NCBI RefSeq assembly: GCF_000150955.2
Contig: NC_011688.1
Coordinates: 186,001 to 250,000, forward strand
Source of the DNA: Phaeodactylum tricornutum CCAP 1055/1
Lineage: Eukaryota > Bacillariophyta > Bacillariophyceae > Surirellales > Neidiaceae
Direction: 5' to 3'
Length of the DNA stretch: 64,000 nucleotides
This document shows, in pieces, positions 10,620-22,188 of the stretch (the first letter of the stretch is position 1; every line of letters starts with the position of its first letter). A program made the position numbers and the translations under genes. The notes below the pieces were generated by a model that saw only the letters and a list, made by a program, of their open reading frames with translations, ran no database searches and was not told where the DNA came from.

Positions 10620-12861
10620 TTGGGCCTCGTGATTAAGCTTTACACAGCTTCTCTAGCTTCATCCTTACCGACAGCCATCTCCAGCTTTAGTCGCTAACCG
10701 TATCATCACGCTGATCATGTGGGCTTTTAATCGTACGAGACTGACTACATTCTCACAACCCCCAGTTACGAATAGTCGCGTGCTTTTTTTCGGTCGTGAG
10801 ACGAACATCAGGGTTATTGGCCAAACAAGACAAACCGACACCGACACACATTGTTATGGCGCACCCCAAAGCAGCCAAGAGCTACACGGAAAAAATAGAA
10901 CGTAAGTTTCTTTGTAGCGCATGTTTGAAAAAAAGGCTTTTATTCATACCGGATAAGTGCTAGAGTCTCGCAACCAGTTGTTCTTAAAAGTGCGTGTTTC
11001 CCGAAGATGAGAAACTATTTTGCTGACATCAGCGGAAGCTGTCGTCCGGAAACGACGCTGCACAGCGGGACTTTGGGTTTAGTAAAACGTGGCGAAAGGG
11101 TGAGACTGGTCCTGTTAATAGAAGAGTGGAATTCGTTGACATCTTTCCAGGAAGAAGATTCCTCGGGTACTCCTGCAGCTCAGCTTGCCTACAACCGGAG
11201 TCAATCGATAATAAGGGACTTACCAACTCCAAGAGGTAACCTTTAAGGCAGAATGGATCATGGCGCTTGAGAAATCAATTTCCACTTGGTAGGATAAGTG
11301 TTATGTCAGCTGCAACAAATCCATCCTGTTTTGCGGAGACGCCTGGAATCAATCTTCGCTGCTTTCAAGATACCTTTTTCTGATGTTGATTGCTTTGGCA
11401 TCAACAGATGGTGATTTTTCTGTATTTAGTTTTGTCACAGAGACACAGCTGTATATGTTTCTCATGCATCTACTGCTACACACGAAAAGGGAAGGAAGGC
11501 ACATCTGTGTTGCTTCACGTGTGACATGAGACTCGCCCGTCTTCCGTGAAAGGTTGGTCATGTTACTCCCAATTGTAAATCGCAACAATAATTTTTAGCT
11601 AGTCAAACAGATACAAAGGTGGCTGGATTTATTGCTAGAAGGATTCGCTACGAAAGCTCTCCATTAGGTTGCCTGAAACCTGCTACCCTGGTGTTCCGGT
11701 CTGTAAACAATTTTCAAAGGAAATGAACTGGTCACGAGACCGACATCGGTATAGTATGTCATTAATTTACAATTTACATTGGCACTAATAGGAGAGACCC
11801 GAAACAGTTCCGTCTCCATCTGAAACAGTTTGCTACCTGTAAGTAGGTGTGAATTTTCCTTTCAGATCTGGCTGTTGTTCTGGAATTTACTCCCCCTCCA
11901 CGTGTTTTTTGACAGCTCTTCCAACATGCGTAAGAAACAAAACTCTCCTACTAACATGTAAGCTAGTGAGGAAACCACCGCTCTACTAGAGAGCCTGGCA
12001 ACAATTTCAGTCGTGGGCCTTTGTCCCAATTCATTTGAAGTCATTCTTCCTATCCGAAAACCAACCAATTGGCGGCTTCTATTCGACACTGTACGTCAAC
12101 CCTTCTGCATTCGAGATTCGCCTGCCGTCGAGTTCGCAAGATTGGACTAAAATATTGAACTTCAAATCAGCGTATTCTAATCAAGAGAACTTGGAAGATG
12201 AGAAGGATATTTTGCTATGATTGATTGTATTAGTTACTAAAATGACCTGGTTACAAGAAGACACTGGAAAGCACTTCTTCATAACAGCTTGAAACTGCGA
12301 CAAATAATATATAATATTGGCAAATTTGAATGCTCGTCAAATTCTACTAATCTAGATCCATTTCGAAAACGCAATCAGAAGATGCTTTCTGTCTCGATCA
12401 CGCTCTCCTACTATGGCGTAGTTCGAAAGCAATTATTTCAGATTTAATGAAATACAATGAAGATATTAGTTATAACCTGATAATAAAATATTAATAAGCC
12501 CTACAAAGAATGAATCATTTCTATTTACCACAATAAATCAACAATAAATGCATCCGTTGCTTTGGACACTGGTGTGGGATGACCGTAGGTGCGATACAGA
12601 AACATCTGAAACGAGATACTGATATAGACGAGGTTAATTTGCCGAATAGGCTGAAAATACCCCGACACCAGAATACCAGCAATCCGATCAGCTGAATTCG
12701 CCAACACCTCCCTAAAAACCATCTTGTTCTACCAGAGTTGTATGCACTATCACGAGAGCTTTCCAGTTAAATTGCTTACCGTACCAGCGTGAATTTGTTC
12801 AAGTCGACCTGGCACTGATTGAGAACGCAGATACAAGTGCAGCATTTGCAGTAAGCAAATA
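10620..12861. other. 2.2-kb gene-poor stretch
   Basis: No gene I can defend. Small frames were examined. An ATG at 10856 opens MAHPKAAKSYTEKIE followed by a GTAAGT donor-like site, and an acceptor-like TCTTTCCAG lies near 11154, but the joined product has no family features. A minus-strand 65-codon ATG frame at 12525-12722 has no recognisable family. The part beyond about 11.7 kb is AT-rich. It may hold untranslated regions, small orphan genes or non-coding RNA. Confidence 0.4.
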
Positions 12862-14313
12862 ATGCTTGAGCGACCGAGGCCTGCGATCAAAGAAAGGGGC
12901 AGTGAGATCATGTCTAACAGTGGTGTGGAGCAATGCAAACGAGCACATCCAGATGCTGTAGAGGCTGATGTTCGCTCGCGGCAGCAGAAAAGGATTGCAT
13001 CCTTAGACGATGAGAAAGACCAATCTTTCAAAAGGTTGAAGAGGGGGGAGATGGACATAAAGAGAGACTCTCTATCGAATAATCATCTAACTGTAAATAT
13101 GCAATCTGAGGACGAGTTGGCTATGGGTACGCGCCCGACCACGGCTAAAAGAGGAGGATGACAAAACATTTTCATCGATCTGACACTAGCACTTTGATTT
13201 GCGACAGGTTATAACGCGTTTGCACTCCACTCCAGCAGGCTACCCGGGGCATTCAATGGATTCACTTCGCACCTTGAACGCCAGAATTTGCTTCGAGGGC
13301 TAGCTCCTAGCCAGGTTTCAAGCGGAGATACCAGCTTTTCGCTGTTGAGTGCCCAACAACGCGCTGTGGCGTCTCAGGCCTCTACTTTTTCACCGGGACC
13401 CTGGGGGTCCTCGTCAGCCATGGGTCCCGTGCGGAGCCAACAGCGGTTCCCTCCTGACTATTCCCCGGAGCTAGCTCAACTACTTCGGCTACGCGCCTTG
13501 AATGGGCAGCTGCTAACACCTCTTTCTGGTGCTCAACAACCAATGGCTTCTGGTATCGGGTCGTACGGGGGACTAGGAATGAACTTCGATAGCTTGCTGG
13601 ATCAACGGGCGGCCCTGCTCCGTCAGCAGGCATTGGTGGGTAGCGCCATTCCCTATGGCGCAGGGGGAAGTCTTGGTGGACTAAACTCAGGTCTACAGCA
13701 GCAGATGAGAAGTCTAGCAGTGGGTAGAGGACTGGGATCTCTGCAAGCCTCCGCAGGCCTCTATGACCACACTAATCTGTCCACCTTTGGTGGAAGGGAC
13801 ACGAGTGGAGTTACTGCAGGGGGCGGTATACCTCTTGGTCTTCCAGTGACATTGGCTCAGCAGGAGGATTCCCTAAAGCTTAGCAGTCATCAAGTTTTTC
13901 TACGCCATCAAATTGAGGCGTTTCAGGCAGGTGAAGACGATGTTACGACTCATACGCGAGGTCGGAACAAGCCAATTGCGCGTGGCCAAGTAGGAATACG
14001 GTGTCGACACTGCGCTCACTTGCCCGTATCACGACGACAAAAAGGATCAACGTACTTCCCGGCTACACTACTAGGGCTCTATCAAGCCGCCCAGAATATG
14101 AGCACTACCCATATGCAGTGCGGCCTGTGCACCGAAATGCCCGAAGAAATCAAGCAACAGTTTGTGAATCTGATCTCGTCCAAGGTTGTGAGTTCAGGTG
14201 CTGGCAGACCATACTGGGCACGATCAGCAAAGAAACTGGGGTTGGTAGATTCGGAGGACGGTATACGCTTTATCAGATCATTGCCTCGAGGATATCGATT
14301 CCAGGATGAGTGA
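12862..14313 (+). CDS. CRHC-family protein, copy 1 (putative nuclear metal-binding domain)
   Basis: Exon 1 is 12862-13126 and exon 2 13208-14313, with an 81-bp GT-AG intron in phase 1. The join gives AMG then YNAFALHSSRLPG and about 456 residues. An alternative ATG lies at 12910. The N-terminal exon is charged with a basic cluster (FKRLKRGEMDIKR) that looks like a nuclear localisation signal. A long Q/S/G/L-rich region follows. The conserved C-terminal domain contains GRNKPIARGQVGIRCRHC, GLYQAAQNM, a His-x5-Cys and PYWARSAKKLG. CxxC plus His/Cys suggest a metal site. Two paralogues follow within 5 kb. This copy is the most divergent: it lacks the SEYQCL lead-in and the GGGK form seen in the others. 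Function is unknown; a chromatin or transcription role is inference from NLS-like and Q-rich features. Confidence 0.8.
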
Positions 14314-14949
14314 TCAGCTGGATTAACAATGCCCACTAGGGCGTAACTTTTTCTCACAATATTCTATGTTAGTGCACTTACATAAACTGTAGAAATATAT
14401 TCGCGCTACTTTTGTAGGGTGGTAACGTGTCCCTTGTCTGCATTCTTCGTCGTGAGGGTATACGCTTCGCCTCAAAAGCCGCAAATACAGGCGTATAGAA
14501 CGAGCGTACCATGATAGCGGCTAGAAACAGATTAGCACTCGCTTTTGCCATGAATGTTACTGTGAGTACTGCGATCACAGTTATCCGCAATCGAAATTGT
14601 TCCGTCATGAACCCAATCATTAGTACGTACTTCGTCCGCTTGATTCTATCGTAAAACTTAACTGCGTAGAAATCGCAAGATATCGTGTTTAGTTTGGCCA
14701 GCTCTGCGGACGGATCGCTGTGGAAACAGAGCACATCCTCACAGAGCTAGAAAAGCGAACGAAACTATTCACTAGACTTGGCAACAGCTGGCTGAACTAG
14801 TCTTGAACTCAGACTAGGATCGCTAGAGAAGTACAGCGGATTTGGTTCATATCTCTTCTAGTTGCAGACTGTGCGCTTTCAGAAGCTAGTTTACTGCTAA
14901 TCGCGAGCGAATTTGATAACTTTATGAGCTAAGTGTGATAGTGAAGAGT
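14314..14949. other. Intergenic between CRHC copies 1 and 2
   Basis: 636 bp between convergent genes. A minus-strand frame at 14378-14734 encodes 118 residues with two mildly hydrophobic stretches but no family resemblance. I leave it uncalled. Confidence 0.4.
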
Positions 14950-16149
14950 TCAACTCTCCAAGATTCGTTGGCCCTCTTTCGTGTCAATGAATTCTTCTGA
15001 GATGGAAAGGTCGAATACTAAACCATGATCAGTCTCTTTGATTCCCAACACGCGAGCACCGTTGGCCCAGTATTGCTTTCCCCCTCCTAGAACGGTTGTT
15101 TTAAGTTCTTTTAGTCGCAAAAGCTTGCTGCGAGTGCACTCCGGAATAGCTTGACAGCTCTCTGAGAAGTGATTGATCGCCATATTCTGCGCCGCCTGGT
15201 ACAATCCAGGAAGTTTTGCAGGAAAATATACCGCTCCGCGAGGCCGACGCCCCGGGGGCAAAAACGAGCAATGACGACACCGAATACCGACTTGCCCTAG
15301 AGCTATCGGTTTGTTTCGTCCTTGGGCGTTGCATTCAATGTCACGAGTTCGGGCTTCAAAAAGATCAATCTGAGCACGAATCAGACACTGATACTCAGAA
15401 AGATTATCTTCGTCTGACGGAAGAGCCATGGGCTTGCCAGCATCAGAACGAGCCGAAGATGGGCTCGCGGGTGTCGTATTTGCGGCCAACGGTTGATGCG
15501 ACAAAGTCCTATTGCTGAGCAAGCCAGGTATTCCGAAATTACCTAAAGTGAGAATGTCACGTCCAGGGAGCTGGCGAAGTGAAGCCACGTTTATTACACT
15601 GTCTTGGAAGGCATGTATTGCATGCGCCTGAGCGAGCGCTTGGAACGATGATGGGCTCTGCAGCAGATCTGATTCGTTCACGCGATAGAGCTGAGGAATT
15701 AAGCTCGACAGAGCTGCGGTGCGACCGCCCATTAACCCATTCGCATGCAAGAAACCGGTCGCATCTATTGGACTAGCAGTGCGCGCCCTGTGGTAATGCC
15801 ACGACTGGAGGTCATGCGATCCTGCTGGTACCTGGGTTTGCTCTCCATTTATATGTGTCATGCCACGAGCATGCGGCAGCCTAGCTCTCGTAGACTCTAG
15901 CAAACGCGCCATAGCATCCCGCTCTCGACGATTTTGGTAATCTTCACGCAAAGCAGCATTCACTGGAATAGTAGATCGCAAAGGCCCATCATCTGGTCGA
16001 GACATGAAGAATCCAGACGACCCACGTCCCAAGCGTAGCCCAAGTTCATGAGTTGTCGATCCTGTAAAGTCTACTGTCTCCTTCTTTCGTCGCTTCCTAC
16101 CCCCTTCATGGTGCTCGGCTCTCTTCGTAGATTTCATTACTCTATGCAT
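14950..16149 (-). CDS. CRHC-family protein, copy 2
   Basis: 399 residues in one exon from an ATG. The N-terminus is strongly basic (HEGGRKRRKKETVDF), a probable nuclear localisation signal. A poorly conserved Ser/Leu/Arg-rich middle follows. The C-terminal family domain (about 245-385) has SEYQCLIRAQIDLFEA, QGRNKPIALGQVGIRCRHC, the LPPGRRPRGAVYFPAKL stretch, GLYQAAQNM, His-x4-Cys (HFSESC), a Leu/Lys helix and GGGKQYWANGARVLG. Spacing is almost identical to copy 3, so copies 2 and 3 are closer to each other than to copy 1. Unlike its neighbours it shows no intron in this reading. I know no functional name for the domain; similar proteins are, to my knowledge, numerous in diatoms. Confidence 0.82.
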   Translation of the reverse strand: MHRVMKSTKRAEHHEGGRKRRKKETVDFTGSTTHELGLRLGRGSSGFFMSRPDDGPLRSTIPVNAALREDYQNRRERDAMARLLESTRARLPHARGMTHINGEQTQVPAGSHDLQSWHYHRARTASPIDATGFLHANGLMGGRTAALSSLIPQLYRVNESDLLQSPSSFQALAQAHAIHAFQDSVINVASLRQLPGRDILTLGNFGIPGLLSNRTLSHQPLAANTTPASPSSARSDAGKPMALPSDEDNLSEYQCLIRAQIDLFEARTRDIECNAQGRNKPIALGQVGIRCRHCSFLPPGRRPRGAVYFPAKLPGLYQAAQNMAINHFSESCQAIPECTRSKLLRLKELKTTVLGGGKQYWANGARVLGIKETDHGLVFDLSISEEFIDTKEGQRILES

Positions 16150-17518
16150 TAATGGTAATAATAGCAGAATTCGTTGGAAAATAGAATCGTAGTTGTGGAT
16201 AGAACAGGGCTACTCGTAAATTAAGTGTGCCTCACACTCAGCAAAAAACCATTTAACGTACTAGCGTAATTAATCATCTCTAATAATATAACCAAAATCC
16301 AGTAACGTTGGTCTCTGCAATAAAATCTTTTCTGAAAGCCCAAGACTGCCGTCTTTAATTGCTTTTGGAAAGTGAAACAACTTTTAATATGTAAGACTAT
16401 TATCAGTGCTAGAAATGGTTATTGTTGGTCTCTCATAGTTTTGAATTAATTCATGTCTCCGAATACAGAACACTTACATATACTCAAATCAAGACCAATA
16501 CATAAGTCTGAACTTTTTCAAAACCACTGATACAAGAAAATAATCCAGTGCAAATGTCTGAAATATTGTCTCTAACGGTAAAGGTGAAATTGCATTTTTG
16601 AAATGTTATATAGTATGGGTAGTGATTTGGAAGCACTGCTATCAAAATTGTCGTTGGTTAACCTAGTGATTTGGTTTTTAGAATAAGTAGTTTCCAATGA
16701 TTGTTGCTTTCCATTAATTTATTTTCCATGATTCTTTTACTTAGGCGTGCTTGGACAATTGACCATTCGAATCATACATTGAAACAGGATATTAGAGTAT
16801 CGTGGCGTTCCAACTTTTGAAGTCATTTTCAGCCCACAGCAACCACGTTATTTAAATTTTCCACGAGACAAGCATTCCGGCCCCTCCGAAGGATTTTCAG
16901 AAACGCCAAATAACTGGCTTGTCAACTATTTTGTCATCGCCACACGTGGGTGGCCGCTGACTTTTCTTTTGTCCATTGCATGGCCTTATTTATATTGACT
17001 AAGGCAAAAGTATCTTGTATCATAGTCAACTATGTTATTTGAATTCTCTCTCTGATCGGTTTTCTGTTAATGCAAAGGATGACTCTGACATGCCAGCACT
17101 TGAAGCAGCATGCAAAGTATCAGGCACCAGATCTGGGTCTACACTAGGCTGTCCTTTGACTTGTTTTTGAATATATAAACTACTGCTTCACATGCGACAG
17201 GAATCAGGCGACGGACAGCAGGCTGATCAAGTCCAAGTCGAAAAATTGGTTTCGGTGAATATTAGGAGCCTGCAAAAAATCACTCGACACCTGTTAAGAA
17301 ATCTAGACTACCAAACAAACGTCTTCCGGTACAGACTGTCTTTCTGCTTGCGGGCTACGTGAGCTTTGAGCCTTTTTTTCGTCTGAAGAAATGAAATGTA
17401 GCTTTAATGTATATACTACATTATCGAAAAATCTGTCGTGAGAGGCGGTGCTCCTCATGTTGCACAAAAATAACTTGTAGATAAAAGAGAATACGAGACT
17501 CAAAAACGGCCTGCTCGC
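16150..17518. other. 1.4-kb AT-rich intergenic stretch
   Basis: Lies between two tandem minus-strand CRHC-family genes. Markedly AT-rich with no frame of substance; the small minus-strand frame at 17303-17503 has no family features. I see no terminal repeats, target-site duplications or transposase or polymerase motifs. It presumably contains the 5' region of copy 2 and the 3' region of copy 3. Confidence 0.5.
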
Positions 17519-18788
17519 TTAGCGCTTTTCAAAACGCAATCCGTCGCCGTCTTCAAAGACGCCCAAAATGCGGATACCATCCGCCCAATACTTCTTGCCC
17601 CCGCCAGCCGAAGACTTGCGATCTTTGAGTTTCAAGAGCTCCGACCGCAACTGCTGGGGGACGTGCTGGCAATGCTCACACAAGTGACTGCTCGCCATGT
17701 TCTGTGCCGCCTGGTAAAGACCGTGCAGCTTAGTGGGGTAATAAATGGCTCCACGAGCGCGATGCTTAGGAGGCAGCATTGTGCAGTGTCGGCATCTAAT
17801 ACCGACTTGACCCATAATGATCGGCCTATTCCTCCCTTGAGCGTTCGATTCGACATCGTCACGTACGGCTTCAAAAAGTTCGATATGTCTCCGTACCAGA
17901 CATTGATACTCCGACAGAGAGTCTGCATCACAACTCATAAACAGCTGCGTTGGCGGACGACCTACCATACCGGGCTCTAGCGCCTGCGCCACGTCTGATA
18001 CTGCAGCTGACCTCATCATTCCAGAAATCAACTGACCCCCCGATAAATTCCCTTGAAGAGAAAGTGGAATCATACTGCTCATATTCGAAGGATTTGATCC
18101 AGTCGATCCTATTGATGCTTGCTGACGATGCTGTTGTTGCATACTATACTGAATAGCCTGTGAAAAAAGGGGGTGCGACACCCATCCCTGGGGAAAAGGG
18201 CTGCTAGCCGTTCGCCGATCAACTTTCGAGCCTAAATTAGTTGCCAATGTCTGCTGAGCTGTGTTGGCGGGCTGTACATGGTTGTACTGTGGTGGTGGTG
18301 GCGAAAGTGTTCGCTGGTGCTGTGACTGCAAGAGAAGGCCATGGTAGCTCATTGCTTGAGCGCTCGTCGGCTGAGTGACATATTGTACAGAATTTGGAAA
18401 AAAGGAGGGCATCTGAGGTGTAGGTTGTCCTTTTGTGGGAGACTGCTGATGTGAAATCACCACGTCTAGGAACAGAATGAGTAAGCGCAAGATATCAAAA
18501 CTCGAAGTAATTTGTCGTCGAAAACTCGAAATTTACACACCTTCTCTTTCAGCTTGAGAAGGAATCGGGATCGAGTCGCCTCTGGCTACGCTTGATGAAC
18601 CAACGATCACTAAGAGGATCGGATTCGTCAGCCGTCTTCTGACGCTTTCTGCCTAATTCGTTCGTTTCCAACATCTCTGTCTCCGCGACGATGGCAACTC
18701 GGCTATCAACTGTATTTACAAGACCCGTCGAAGGGTCGACCACCGATGAATTTACACTGCCGCTTAAATCGCTGTTTAAGTCCGACAT
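17519..18788 (-). CDS. CRHC-family protein, copy 3, two exons
   Basis: The first coding exon begins at ATG 18788 (MSDLNSDLSG) and carries an NLS-like ELGRKRQKTADES. The second, ending at 17519, carries a Q/S/P-rich middle and the family domain: SEYQCLVRRHIELFEA, QGRNRPIIMGQVGIRCRHC, GLYQAAQNM, His-x4-Cys (HLCEHC) and GGGKKYWADGIRILG. The exact junction is uncertain. A phase-compatible pair is donor at 18589 (GTAGCC) and acceptor ending at 18466, a 124-bp intron giving about 375 residues; a donor slightly upstream (GTTGGT) also keeps phase. One intron separating an NLS-bearing exon from the domain exon matches copy 1. Function unknown; probably nuclear. Confidence 0.78.
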
Positions 18789-20041
18789 AACAACACCGTC
18801 TGAGGGCTCTCCGTGATGCGATGAAACGCTTCGATAGACTTTCCTGAATCAGAGGAATAACTGTAAATTATGCTCTCCACCTATCCACTGCCAAAACATC
18901 CCTTCACTAGAAACACTTTCTCAAAGTGGCTCTTGCGTTGCACTGACGGTGACCATGAATCGGAAACCTTGTTTGTACCCTGCGGAATTCAATGCCGGGG
19001 CCCAAATTGCAAGTAACCCAGGAATCGTAAGCAGTTGTGTGCCTGATCGGTCGCTTGGCCTGATTCTTCCGTCCTTTCGACGGAAGATGGCGCTGTAGTG
19101 GCATTCAATTTGCTATGACGTACTATCGCTTTCTTATCTCCAATTTCTTTTCCAAGAAACAATTCTCCGAAAGGTTTTTGAAAAGATTGTAAAAAATTAT
19201 GTATATATATCGGATAGAGATTTAAATATAGATCCTAAAGAAATCGATCACTTATATATCACGTAATTGAACATCGTAGAAATGGGCCTTTTCTTATTCT
19301 TCATAGCATAAAAAGTGACAGCAAGCGACGAAGCCAAGCAGTGTCGCAATTTCCGATGTCATAAAAAAAATAAGTAATTTACCCCGTACCACTTGGTCAG
19401 CTTAATGTAGCTGTATCAAGGATAATCCAGATTTGAAAAATGAAAATCTTGAGAGCAATGAAATACTTCCGCACTTTTTCAACAATCTGAGGTCAATCGA
19501 GATTACTGTCAATTAGCGTGGGAAAGATTGTTTGCGGGTTGCCCTTTGAGGCTACAAGATCTGTTTGCCGATCCAACTTTTCGGAAGGGGCCGATAGTTT
19601 ATCGCGTGGAGAAGCTTAGCACGAAATTATTTTATGTCATGACTTTCGACGCGCTCGATATTTCGGAATGATGCAGGCGGGATGCGTTGCCATACAAAAG
19701 AACGACGATATTCTGTCGTGCTGTCAAATTCAAAATGGGGGTTAGGGCTAGAACATGTCATTATTTCCTTCACAGTTATTTGAAAGTAAAACTCATCGAT
19801 TTGTTGTCTGTACTGCGACCAAATTCTCGTCCTGCACCATTGACTGAGCGTTTGTTTTCAGATTGTCGCTGGCAAAAATACCACTAGTCTGGATTGTGGT
19901 GCTTTCTTGATGATTCCGTTCCATGGTTCCTGGACTCCTGGACTCCTTGAATTATTGACTCTGTTTTCTACAGCGCAGAAGAAAGCAAGCAAGGCTCAGT
20001 ATTTCCATTATTAGCGTCTGTCGCGTGTGGTCTGGCTTACA
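18789..20041. other. Intergenic, divergent region between CRHC copy 3 and RIO2
   Basis: 1.25 kb, AT-rich around 19.1-19.5 kb. Frames on both strands are short and without recognisable motifs. It should hold the promoters of both flanking genes. Confidence 0.5.
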
Positions 20042-21634
20042 ATGAAGTTAGATCCTACTGTTTTGCGTACCATGAGCAAAGAGGACTTTCGAGTTCTCGA
20101 AGCTGTAGAAAAGGGCATGAAAGATCATGCTTTGGTGCCATTGCCACTTACAACTTCCATTGCCAATCTGCGACACGGAGGGGCCCACAAAATAGTTTCC
20201 AGTCTATTACGTGATAAGCTATTGAGTCATGAGCGAACAAAGAACGGATACGATGGATACCGTGTTACGAATGCTGGATACGATATTTTGGCGCTCCAGA
20301 ATCTCAAAGCTAGGAAAATTGTCGCTGCTCTCGGTCAGCGGATCGGCACCGGAAAAGAAAGCGACGTCTATCTTGCGGTCGATCTTTCGGGTCAACAAAT
20401 TGTGTTGAAATTTCACCGATTGGGTCGAACGTCTTTTAGAAACGTCAAGAAGAAGCGGGACTATTTTGGAAACGCTGCACAACAAGCGCATTCCTGGCTG
20501 TTTCTTAGCACACTTTCGGCTTTGAAAGAGTTCGCTTTTATGAAAGCACTTTACGATGTTCATTACTCTACACCGGTACCGATTGCACACAATCGACATA
20601 TTGTCGCCATGGGCCTTGTCCGTGGCGTCCCTCTATATCAAGTTTTTCCAAAACAGCTTTCTGCGGAGCAGGCGGCCGACATTTATGAGCAGGCGATTGC
20701 TTTGGCGGCTCGGTTAGCTAAACACGGGCTCGTCCATTGTGACTTGAATGAATTTAACCTACTGGTTGATTTATCCGGTATACAGTCACTCGCTACATCA
20801 GGTGATGATCCTTACATAAGACACTCGGGTATGTCTGTCGCTGGAGAAAAGTCGGTAGGTGCCCTTTCCAAGCCTGCGTGGGAACAGTCACTGGAGGAGG
20901 GCGATAAGATTGCTGAAGTTTTGCCAGAACCGATCGCCCGTCTGGATAATGGCGATCCGAAACCGGTTGTGACGTTAATTGACTTTCCTCAAATGATTTC
21001 TACGAAGCATCCGAATGCTCAGGAGTTGTATGAGCGAGACTTGGCATGCCTGCGAAGATTTTTTGAACTGAAAATTCAGTGCACTATACCATATGACGTC
21101 GGGACGGAAGTTGTGTGGGAAAGAGTGAAGCAGCTTTCGTTTGATACTGCTGATGAGCTTGATGCTTCAATTCGCTTGGATGTAGAATTGAAGGCAAGTG
21201 GATCGGGCGACATATTGAATCGTGAATTGGAGCTTTATTATTTCAACACAGGGTCAATGGAAATATCCGCGGCTCTTCAAGAGGTCTCGGATGAAGGTGA
21301 GGATAATAGCGTTTGGGAAGAGTCGTCTGGTCGTCGATACTCAGGTGAGCTTGTACTCGACATTCCGGAAGCCGCTACGGATACTGCTGCTATCGGAGGA
21401 AGTGACGATTATGACGGACAAGAAGAATATTCCATGTACACCGCAAGCCAATCGGTTGAGTGTTCATCCCATCAAAATCAGTCACGGGAAGAGCTTGAAG
21501 AAATCGCTAGAGTACGTGTACGAAGGCAGCTCGATGAGCAGAGACGCCGATCTAGGACACGGGGTGCGTTTCGAAAGCGCAACAGCAACAAAACTTACGT
21601 GAAAGGGAAACGTATTGTATCGGAAACAATTTAA
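20042..21634 (+). CDS. RIO2: RIO2 serine/threonine protein kinase/ATPase
   Basis: 530 residues from ATG 20042 (MKLDPTVLRTMSKEDFRVL). The N-terminal winged-helix domain of RIO2 spans about 1-90, including LRHGGAHKIVSSLLRDKLL and YRVTNAGYDILAL. The kinase core follows: nucleotide loop GTGKESDVYLA, Lys in VLKFHRLG, catalytic loop VHCDLNEFN and metal-binding LIDFPQM, then STKHPNAQELYERD typical of RIO2. The acidic C-terminal third ends in a basic tail (RRQLDEQRRRSRTRG). An insert of about 70 residues separates the catalytic loop from LIDFPQ, longer than I expect for yeast or human RIO2. RIO2 acts in cytoplasmic maturation of the pre-40S ribosomal subunit. No intron. A housekeeping gene with no functional link to its neighbours. 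Confidence 0.95.
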   Translation: MKLDPTVLRTMSKEDFRVLEAVEKGMKDHALVPLPLTTSIANLRHGGAHKIVSSLLRDKLLSHERTKNGYDGYRVTNAGYDILALQNLKARKIVAALGQRIGTGKESDVYLAVDLSGQQIVLKFHRLGRTSFRNVKKKRDYFGNAAQQAHSWLFLSTLSALKEFAFMKALYDVHYSTPVPIAHNRHIVAMGLVRGVPLYQVFPKQLSAEQAADIYEQAIALAARLAKHGLVHCDLNEFNLLVDLSGIQSLATSGDDPYIRHSGMSVAGEKSVGALSKPAWEQSLEEGDKIAEVLPEPIARLDNGDPKPVVTLIDFPQMISTKHPNAQELYERDLACLRRFFELKIQCTIPYDVGTEVVWERVKQLSFDTADELDASIRLDVELKASGSGDILNRELELYYFNTGSMEISAALQEVSDEGEDNSVWEESSGRRYSGELVLDIPEAATDTAAIGGSDDYDGQEEYSMYTASQSVECSSHQNQSREELEEIARVRVRRQLDEQRRRSRTRGAFRKRNSNKTYVKGKRIVSETI

Positions 21635-22188
21635 CATTCCTAGCAACCTTTTATTTTCTTCAAGGAGTCGGTTTTATATTAGTATTTTGTAAGACCTTTA
21701 GATGTGAACGCCTGTATAACACGCCATTAGACGGGTCGGGCAGGAAATTTTGCTGTACGACATAGTTGTTGTATTGGTACTCGAAATTGTTAAGGATGTG
21801 TGACTGATTTACTGTTAGTCGGTGCCAAGTACTGCATTACGGCTATAAGTACGATAAAGGAAAGTCCGCTCAAACCGGACGTACAAACATATTTTTTGGT
21901 CAGCATGCTTGCAATCAGGGTGTAATCCAGTTCATCCCTTTGTCAACAGCAAGACTATGAGTTTTCATTCATGTTGATACATGCTTCACTTTCAAGTAGC
22001 AATTTTCGAGTCATTTCATTCTCTTCATTTACACTTAACATAATTTAAAATGACTTCCAGCGGCAACAGCCCCAGCAAAAGCGATGCAAAACCTACTAGC
22101 CTCTCTAGCAAGAGAGATTTGTCAGCCAGCCTGCTTTTCGTTCATCGCCTCCAAAAGTTGGCAGACTTTTGCTTTTTTATTGTCCGCT
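21635..22188. other. Intergenic between RIO2 and zinc-ribbon gene (convergent 3' ends)
   Basis: 554 bp. A plus-strand ATG frame opens at 22050 (MTSSGNSPSKSDAKPTSL) but soon overlaps the 3' end of the minus-strand zinc-ribbon gene and shows no family features. Probably only untranslated sequence. Confidence 0.45.
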
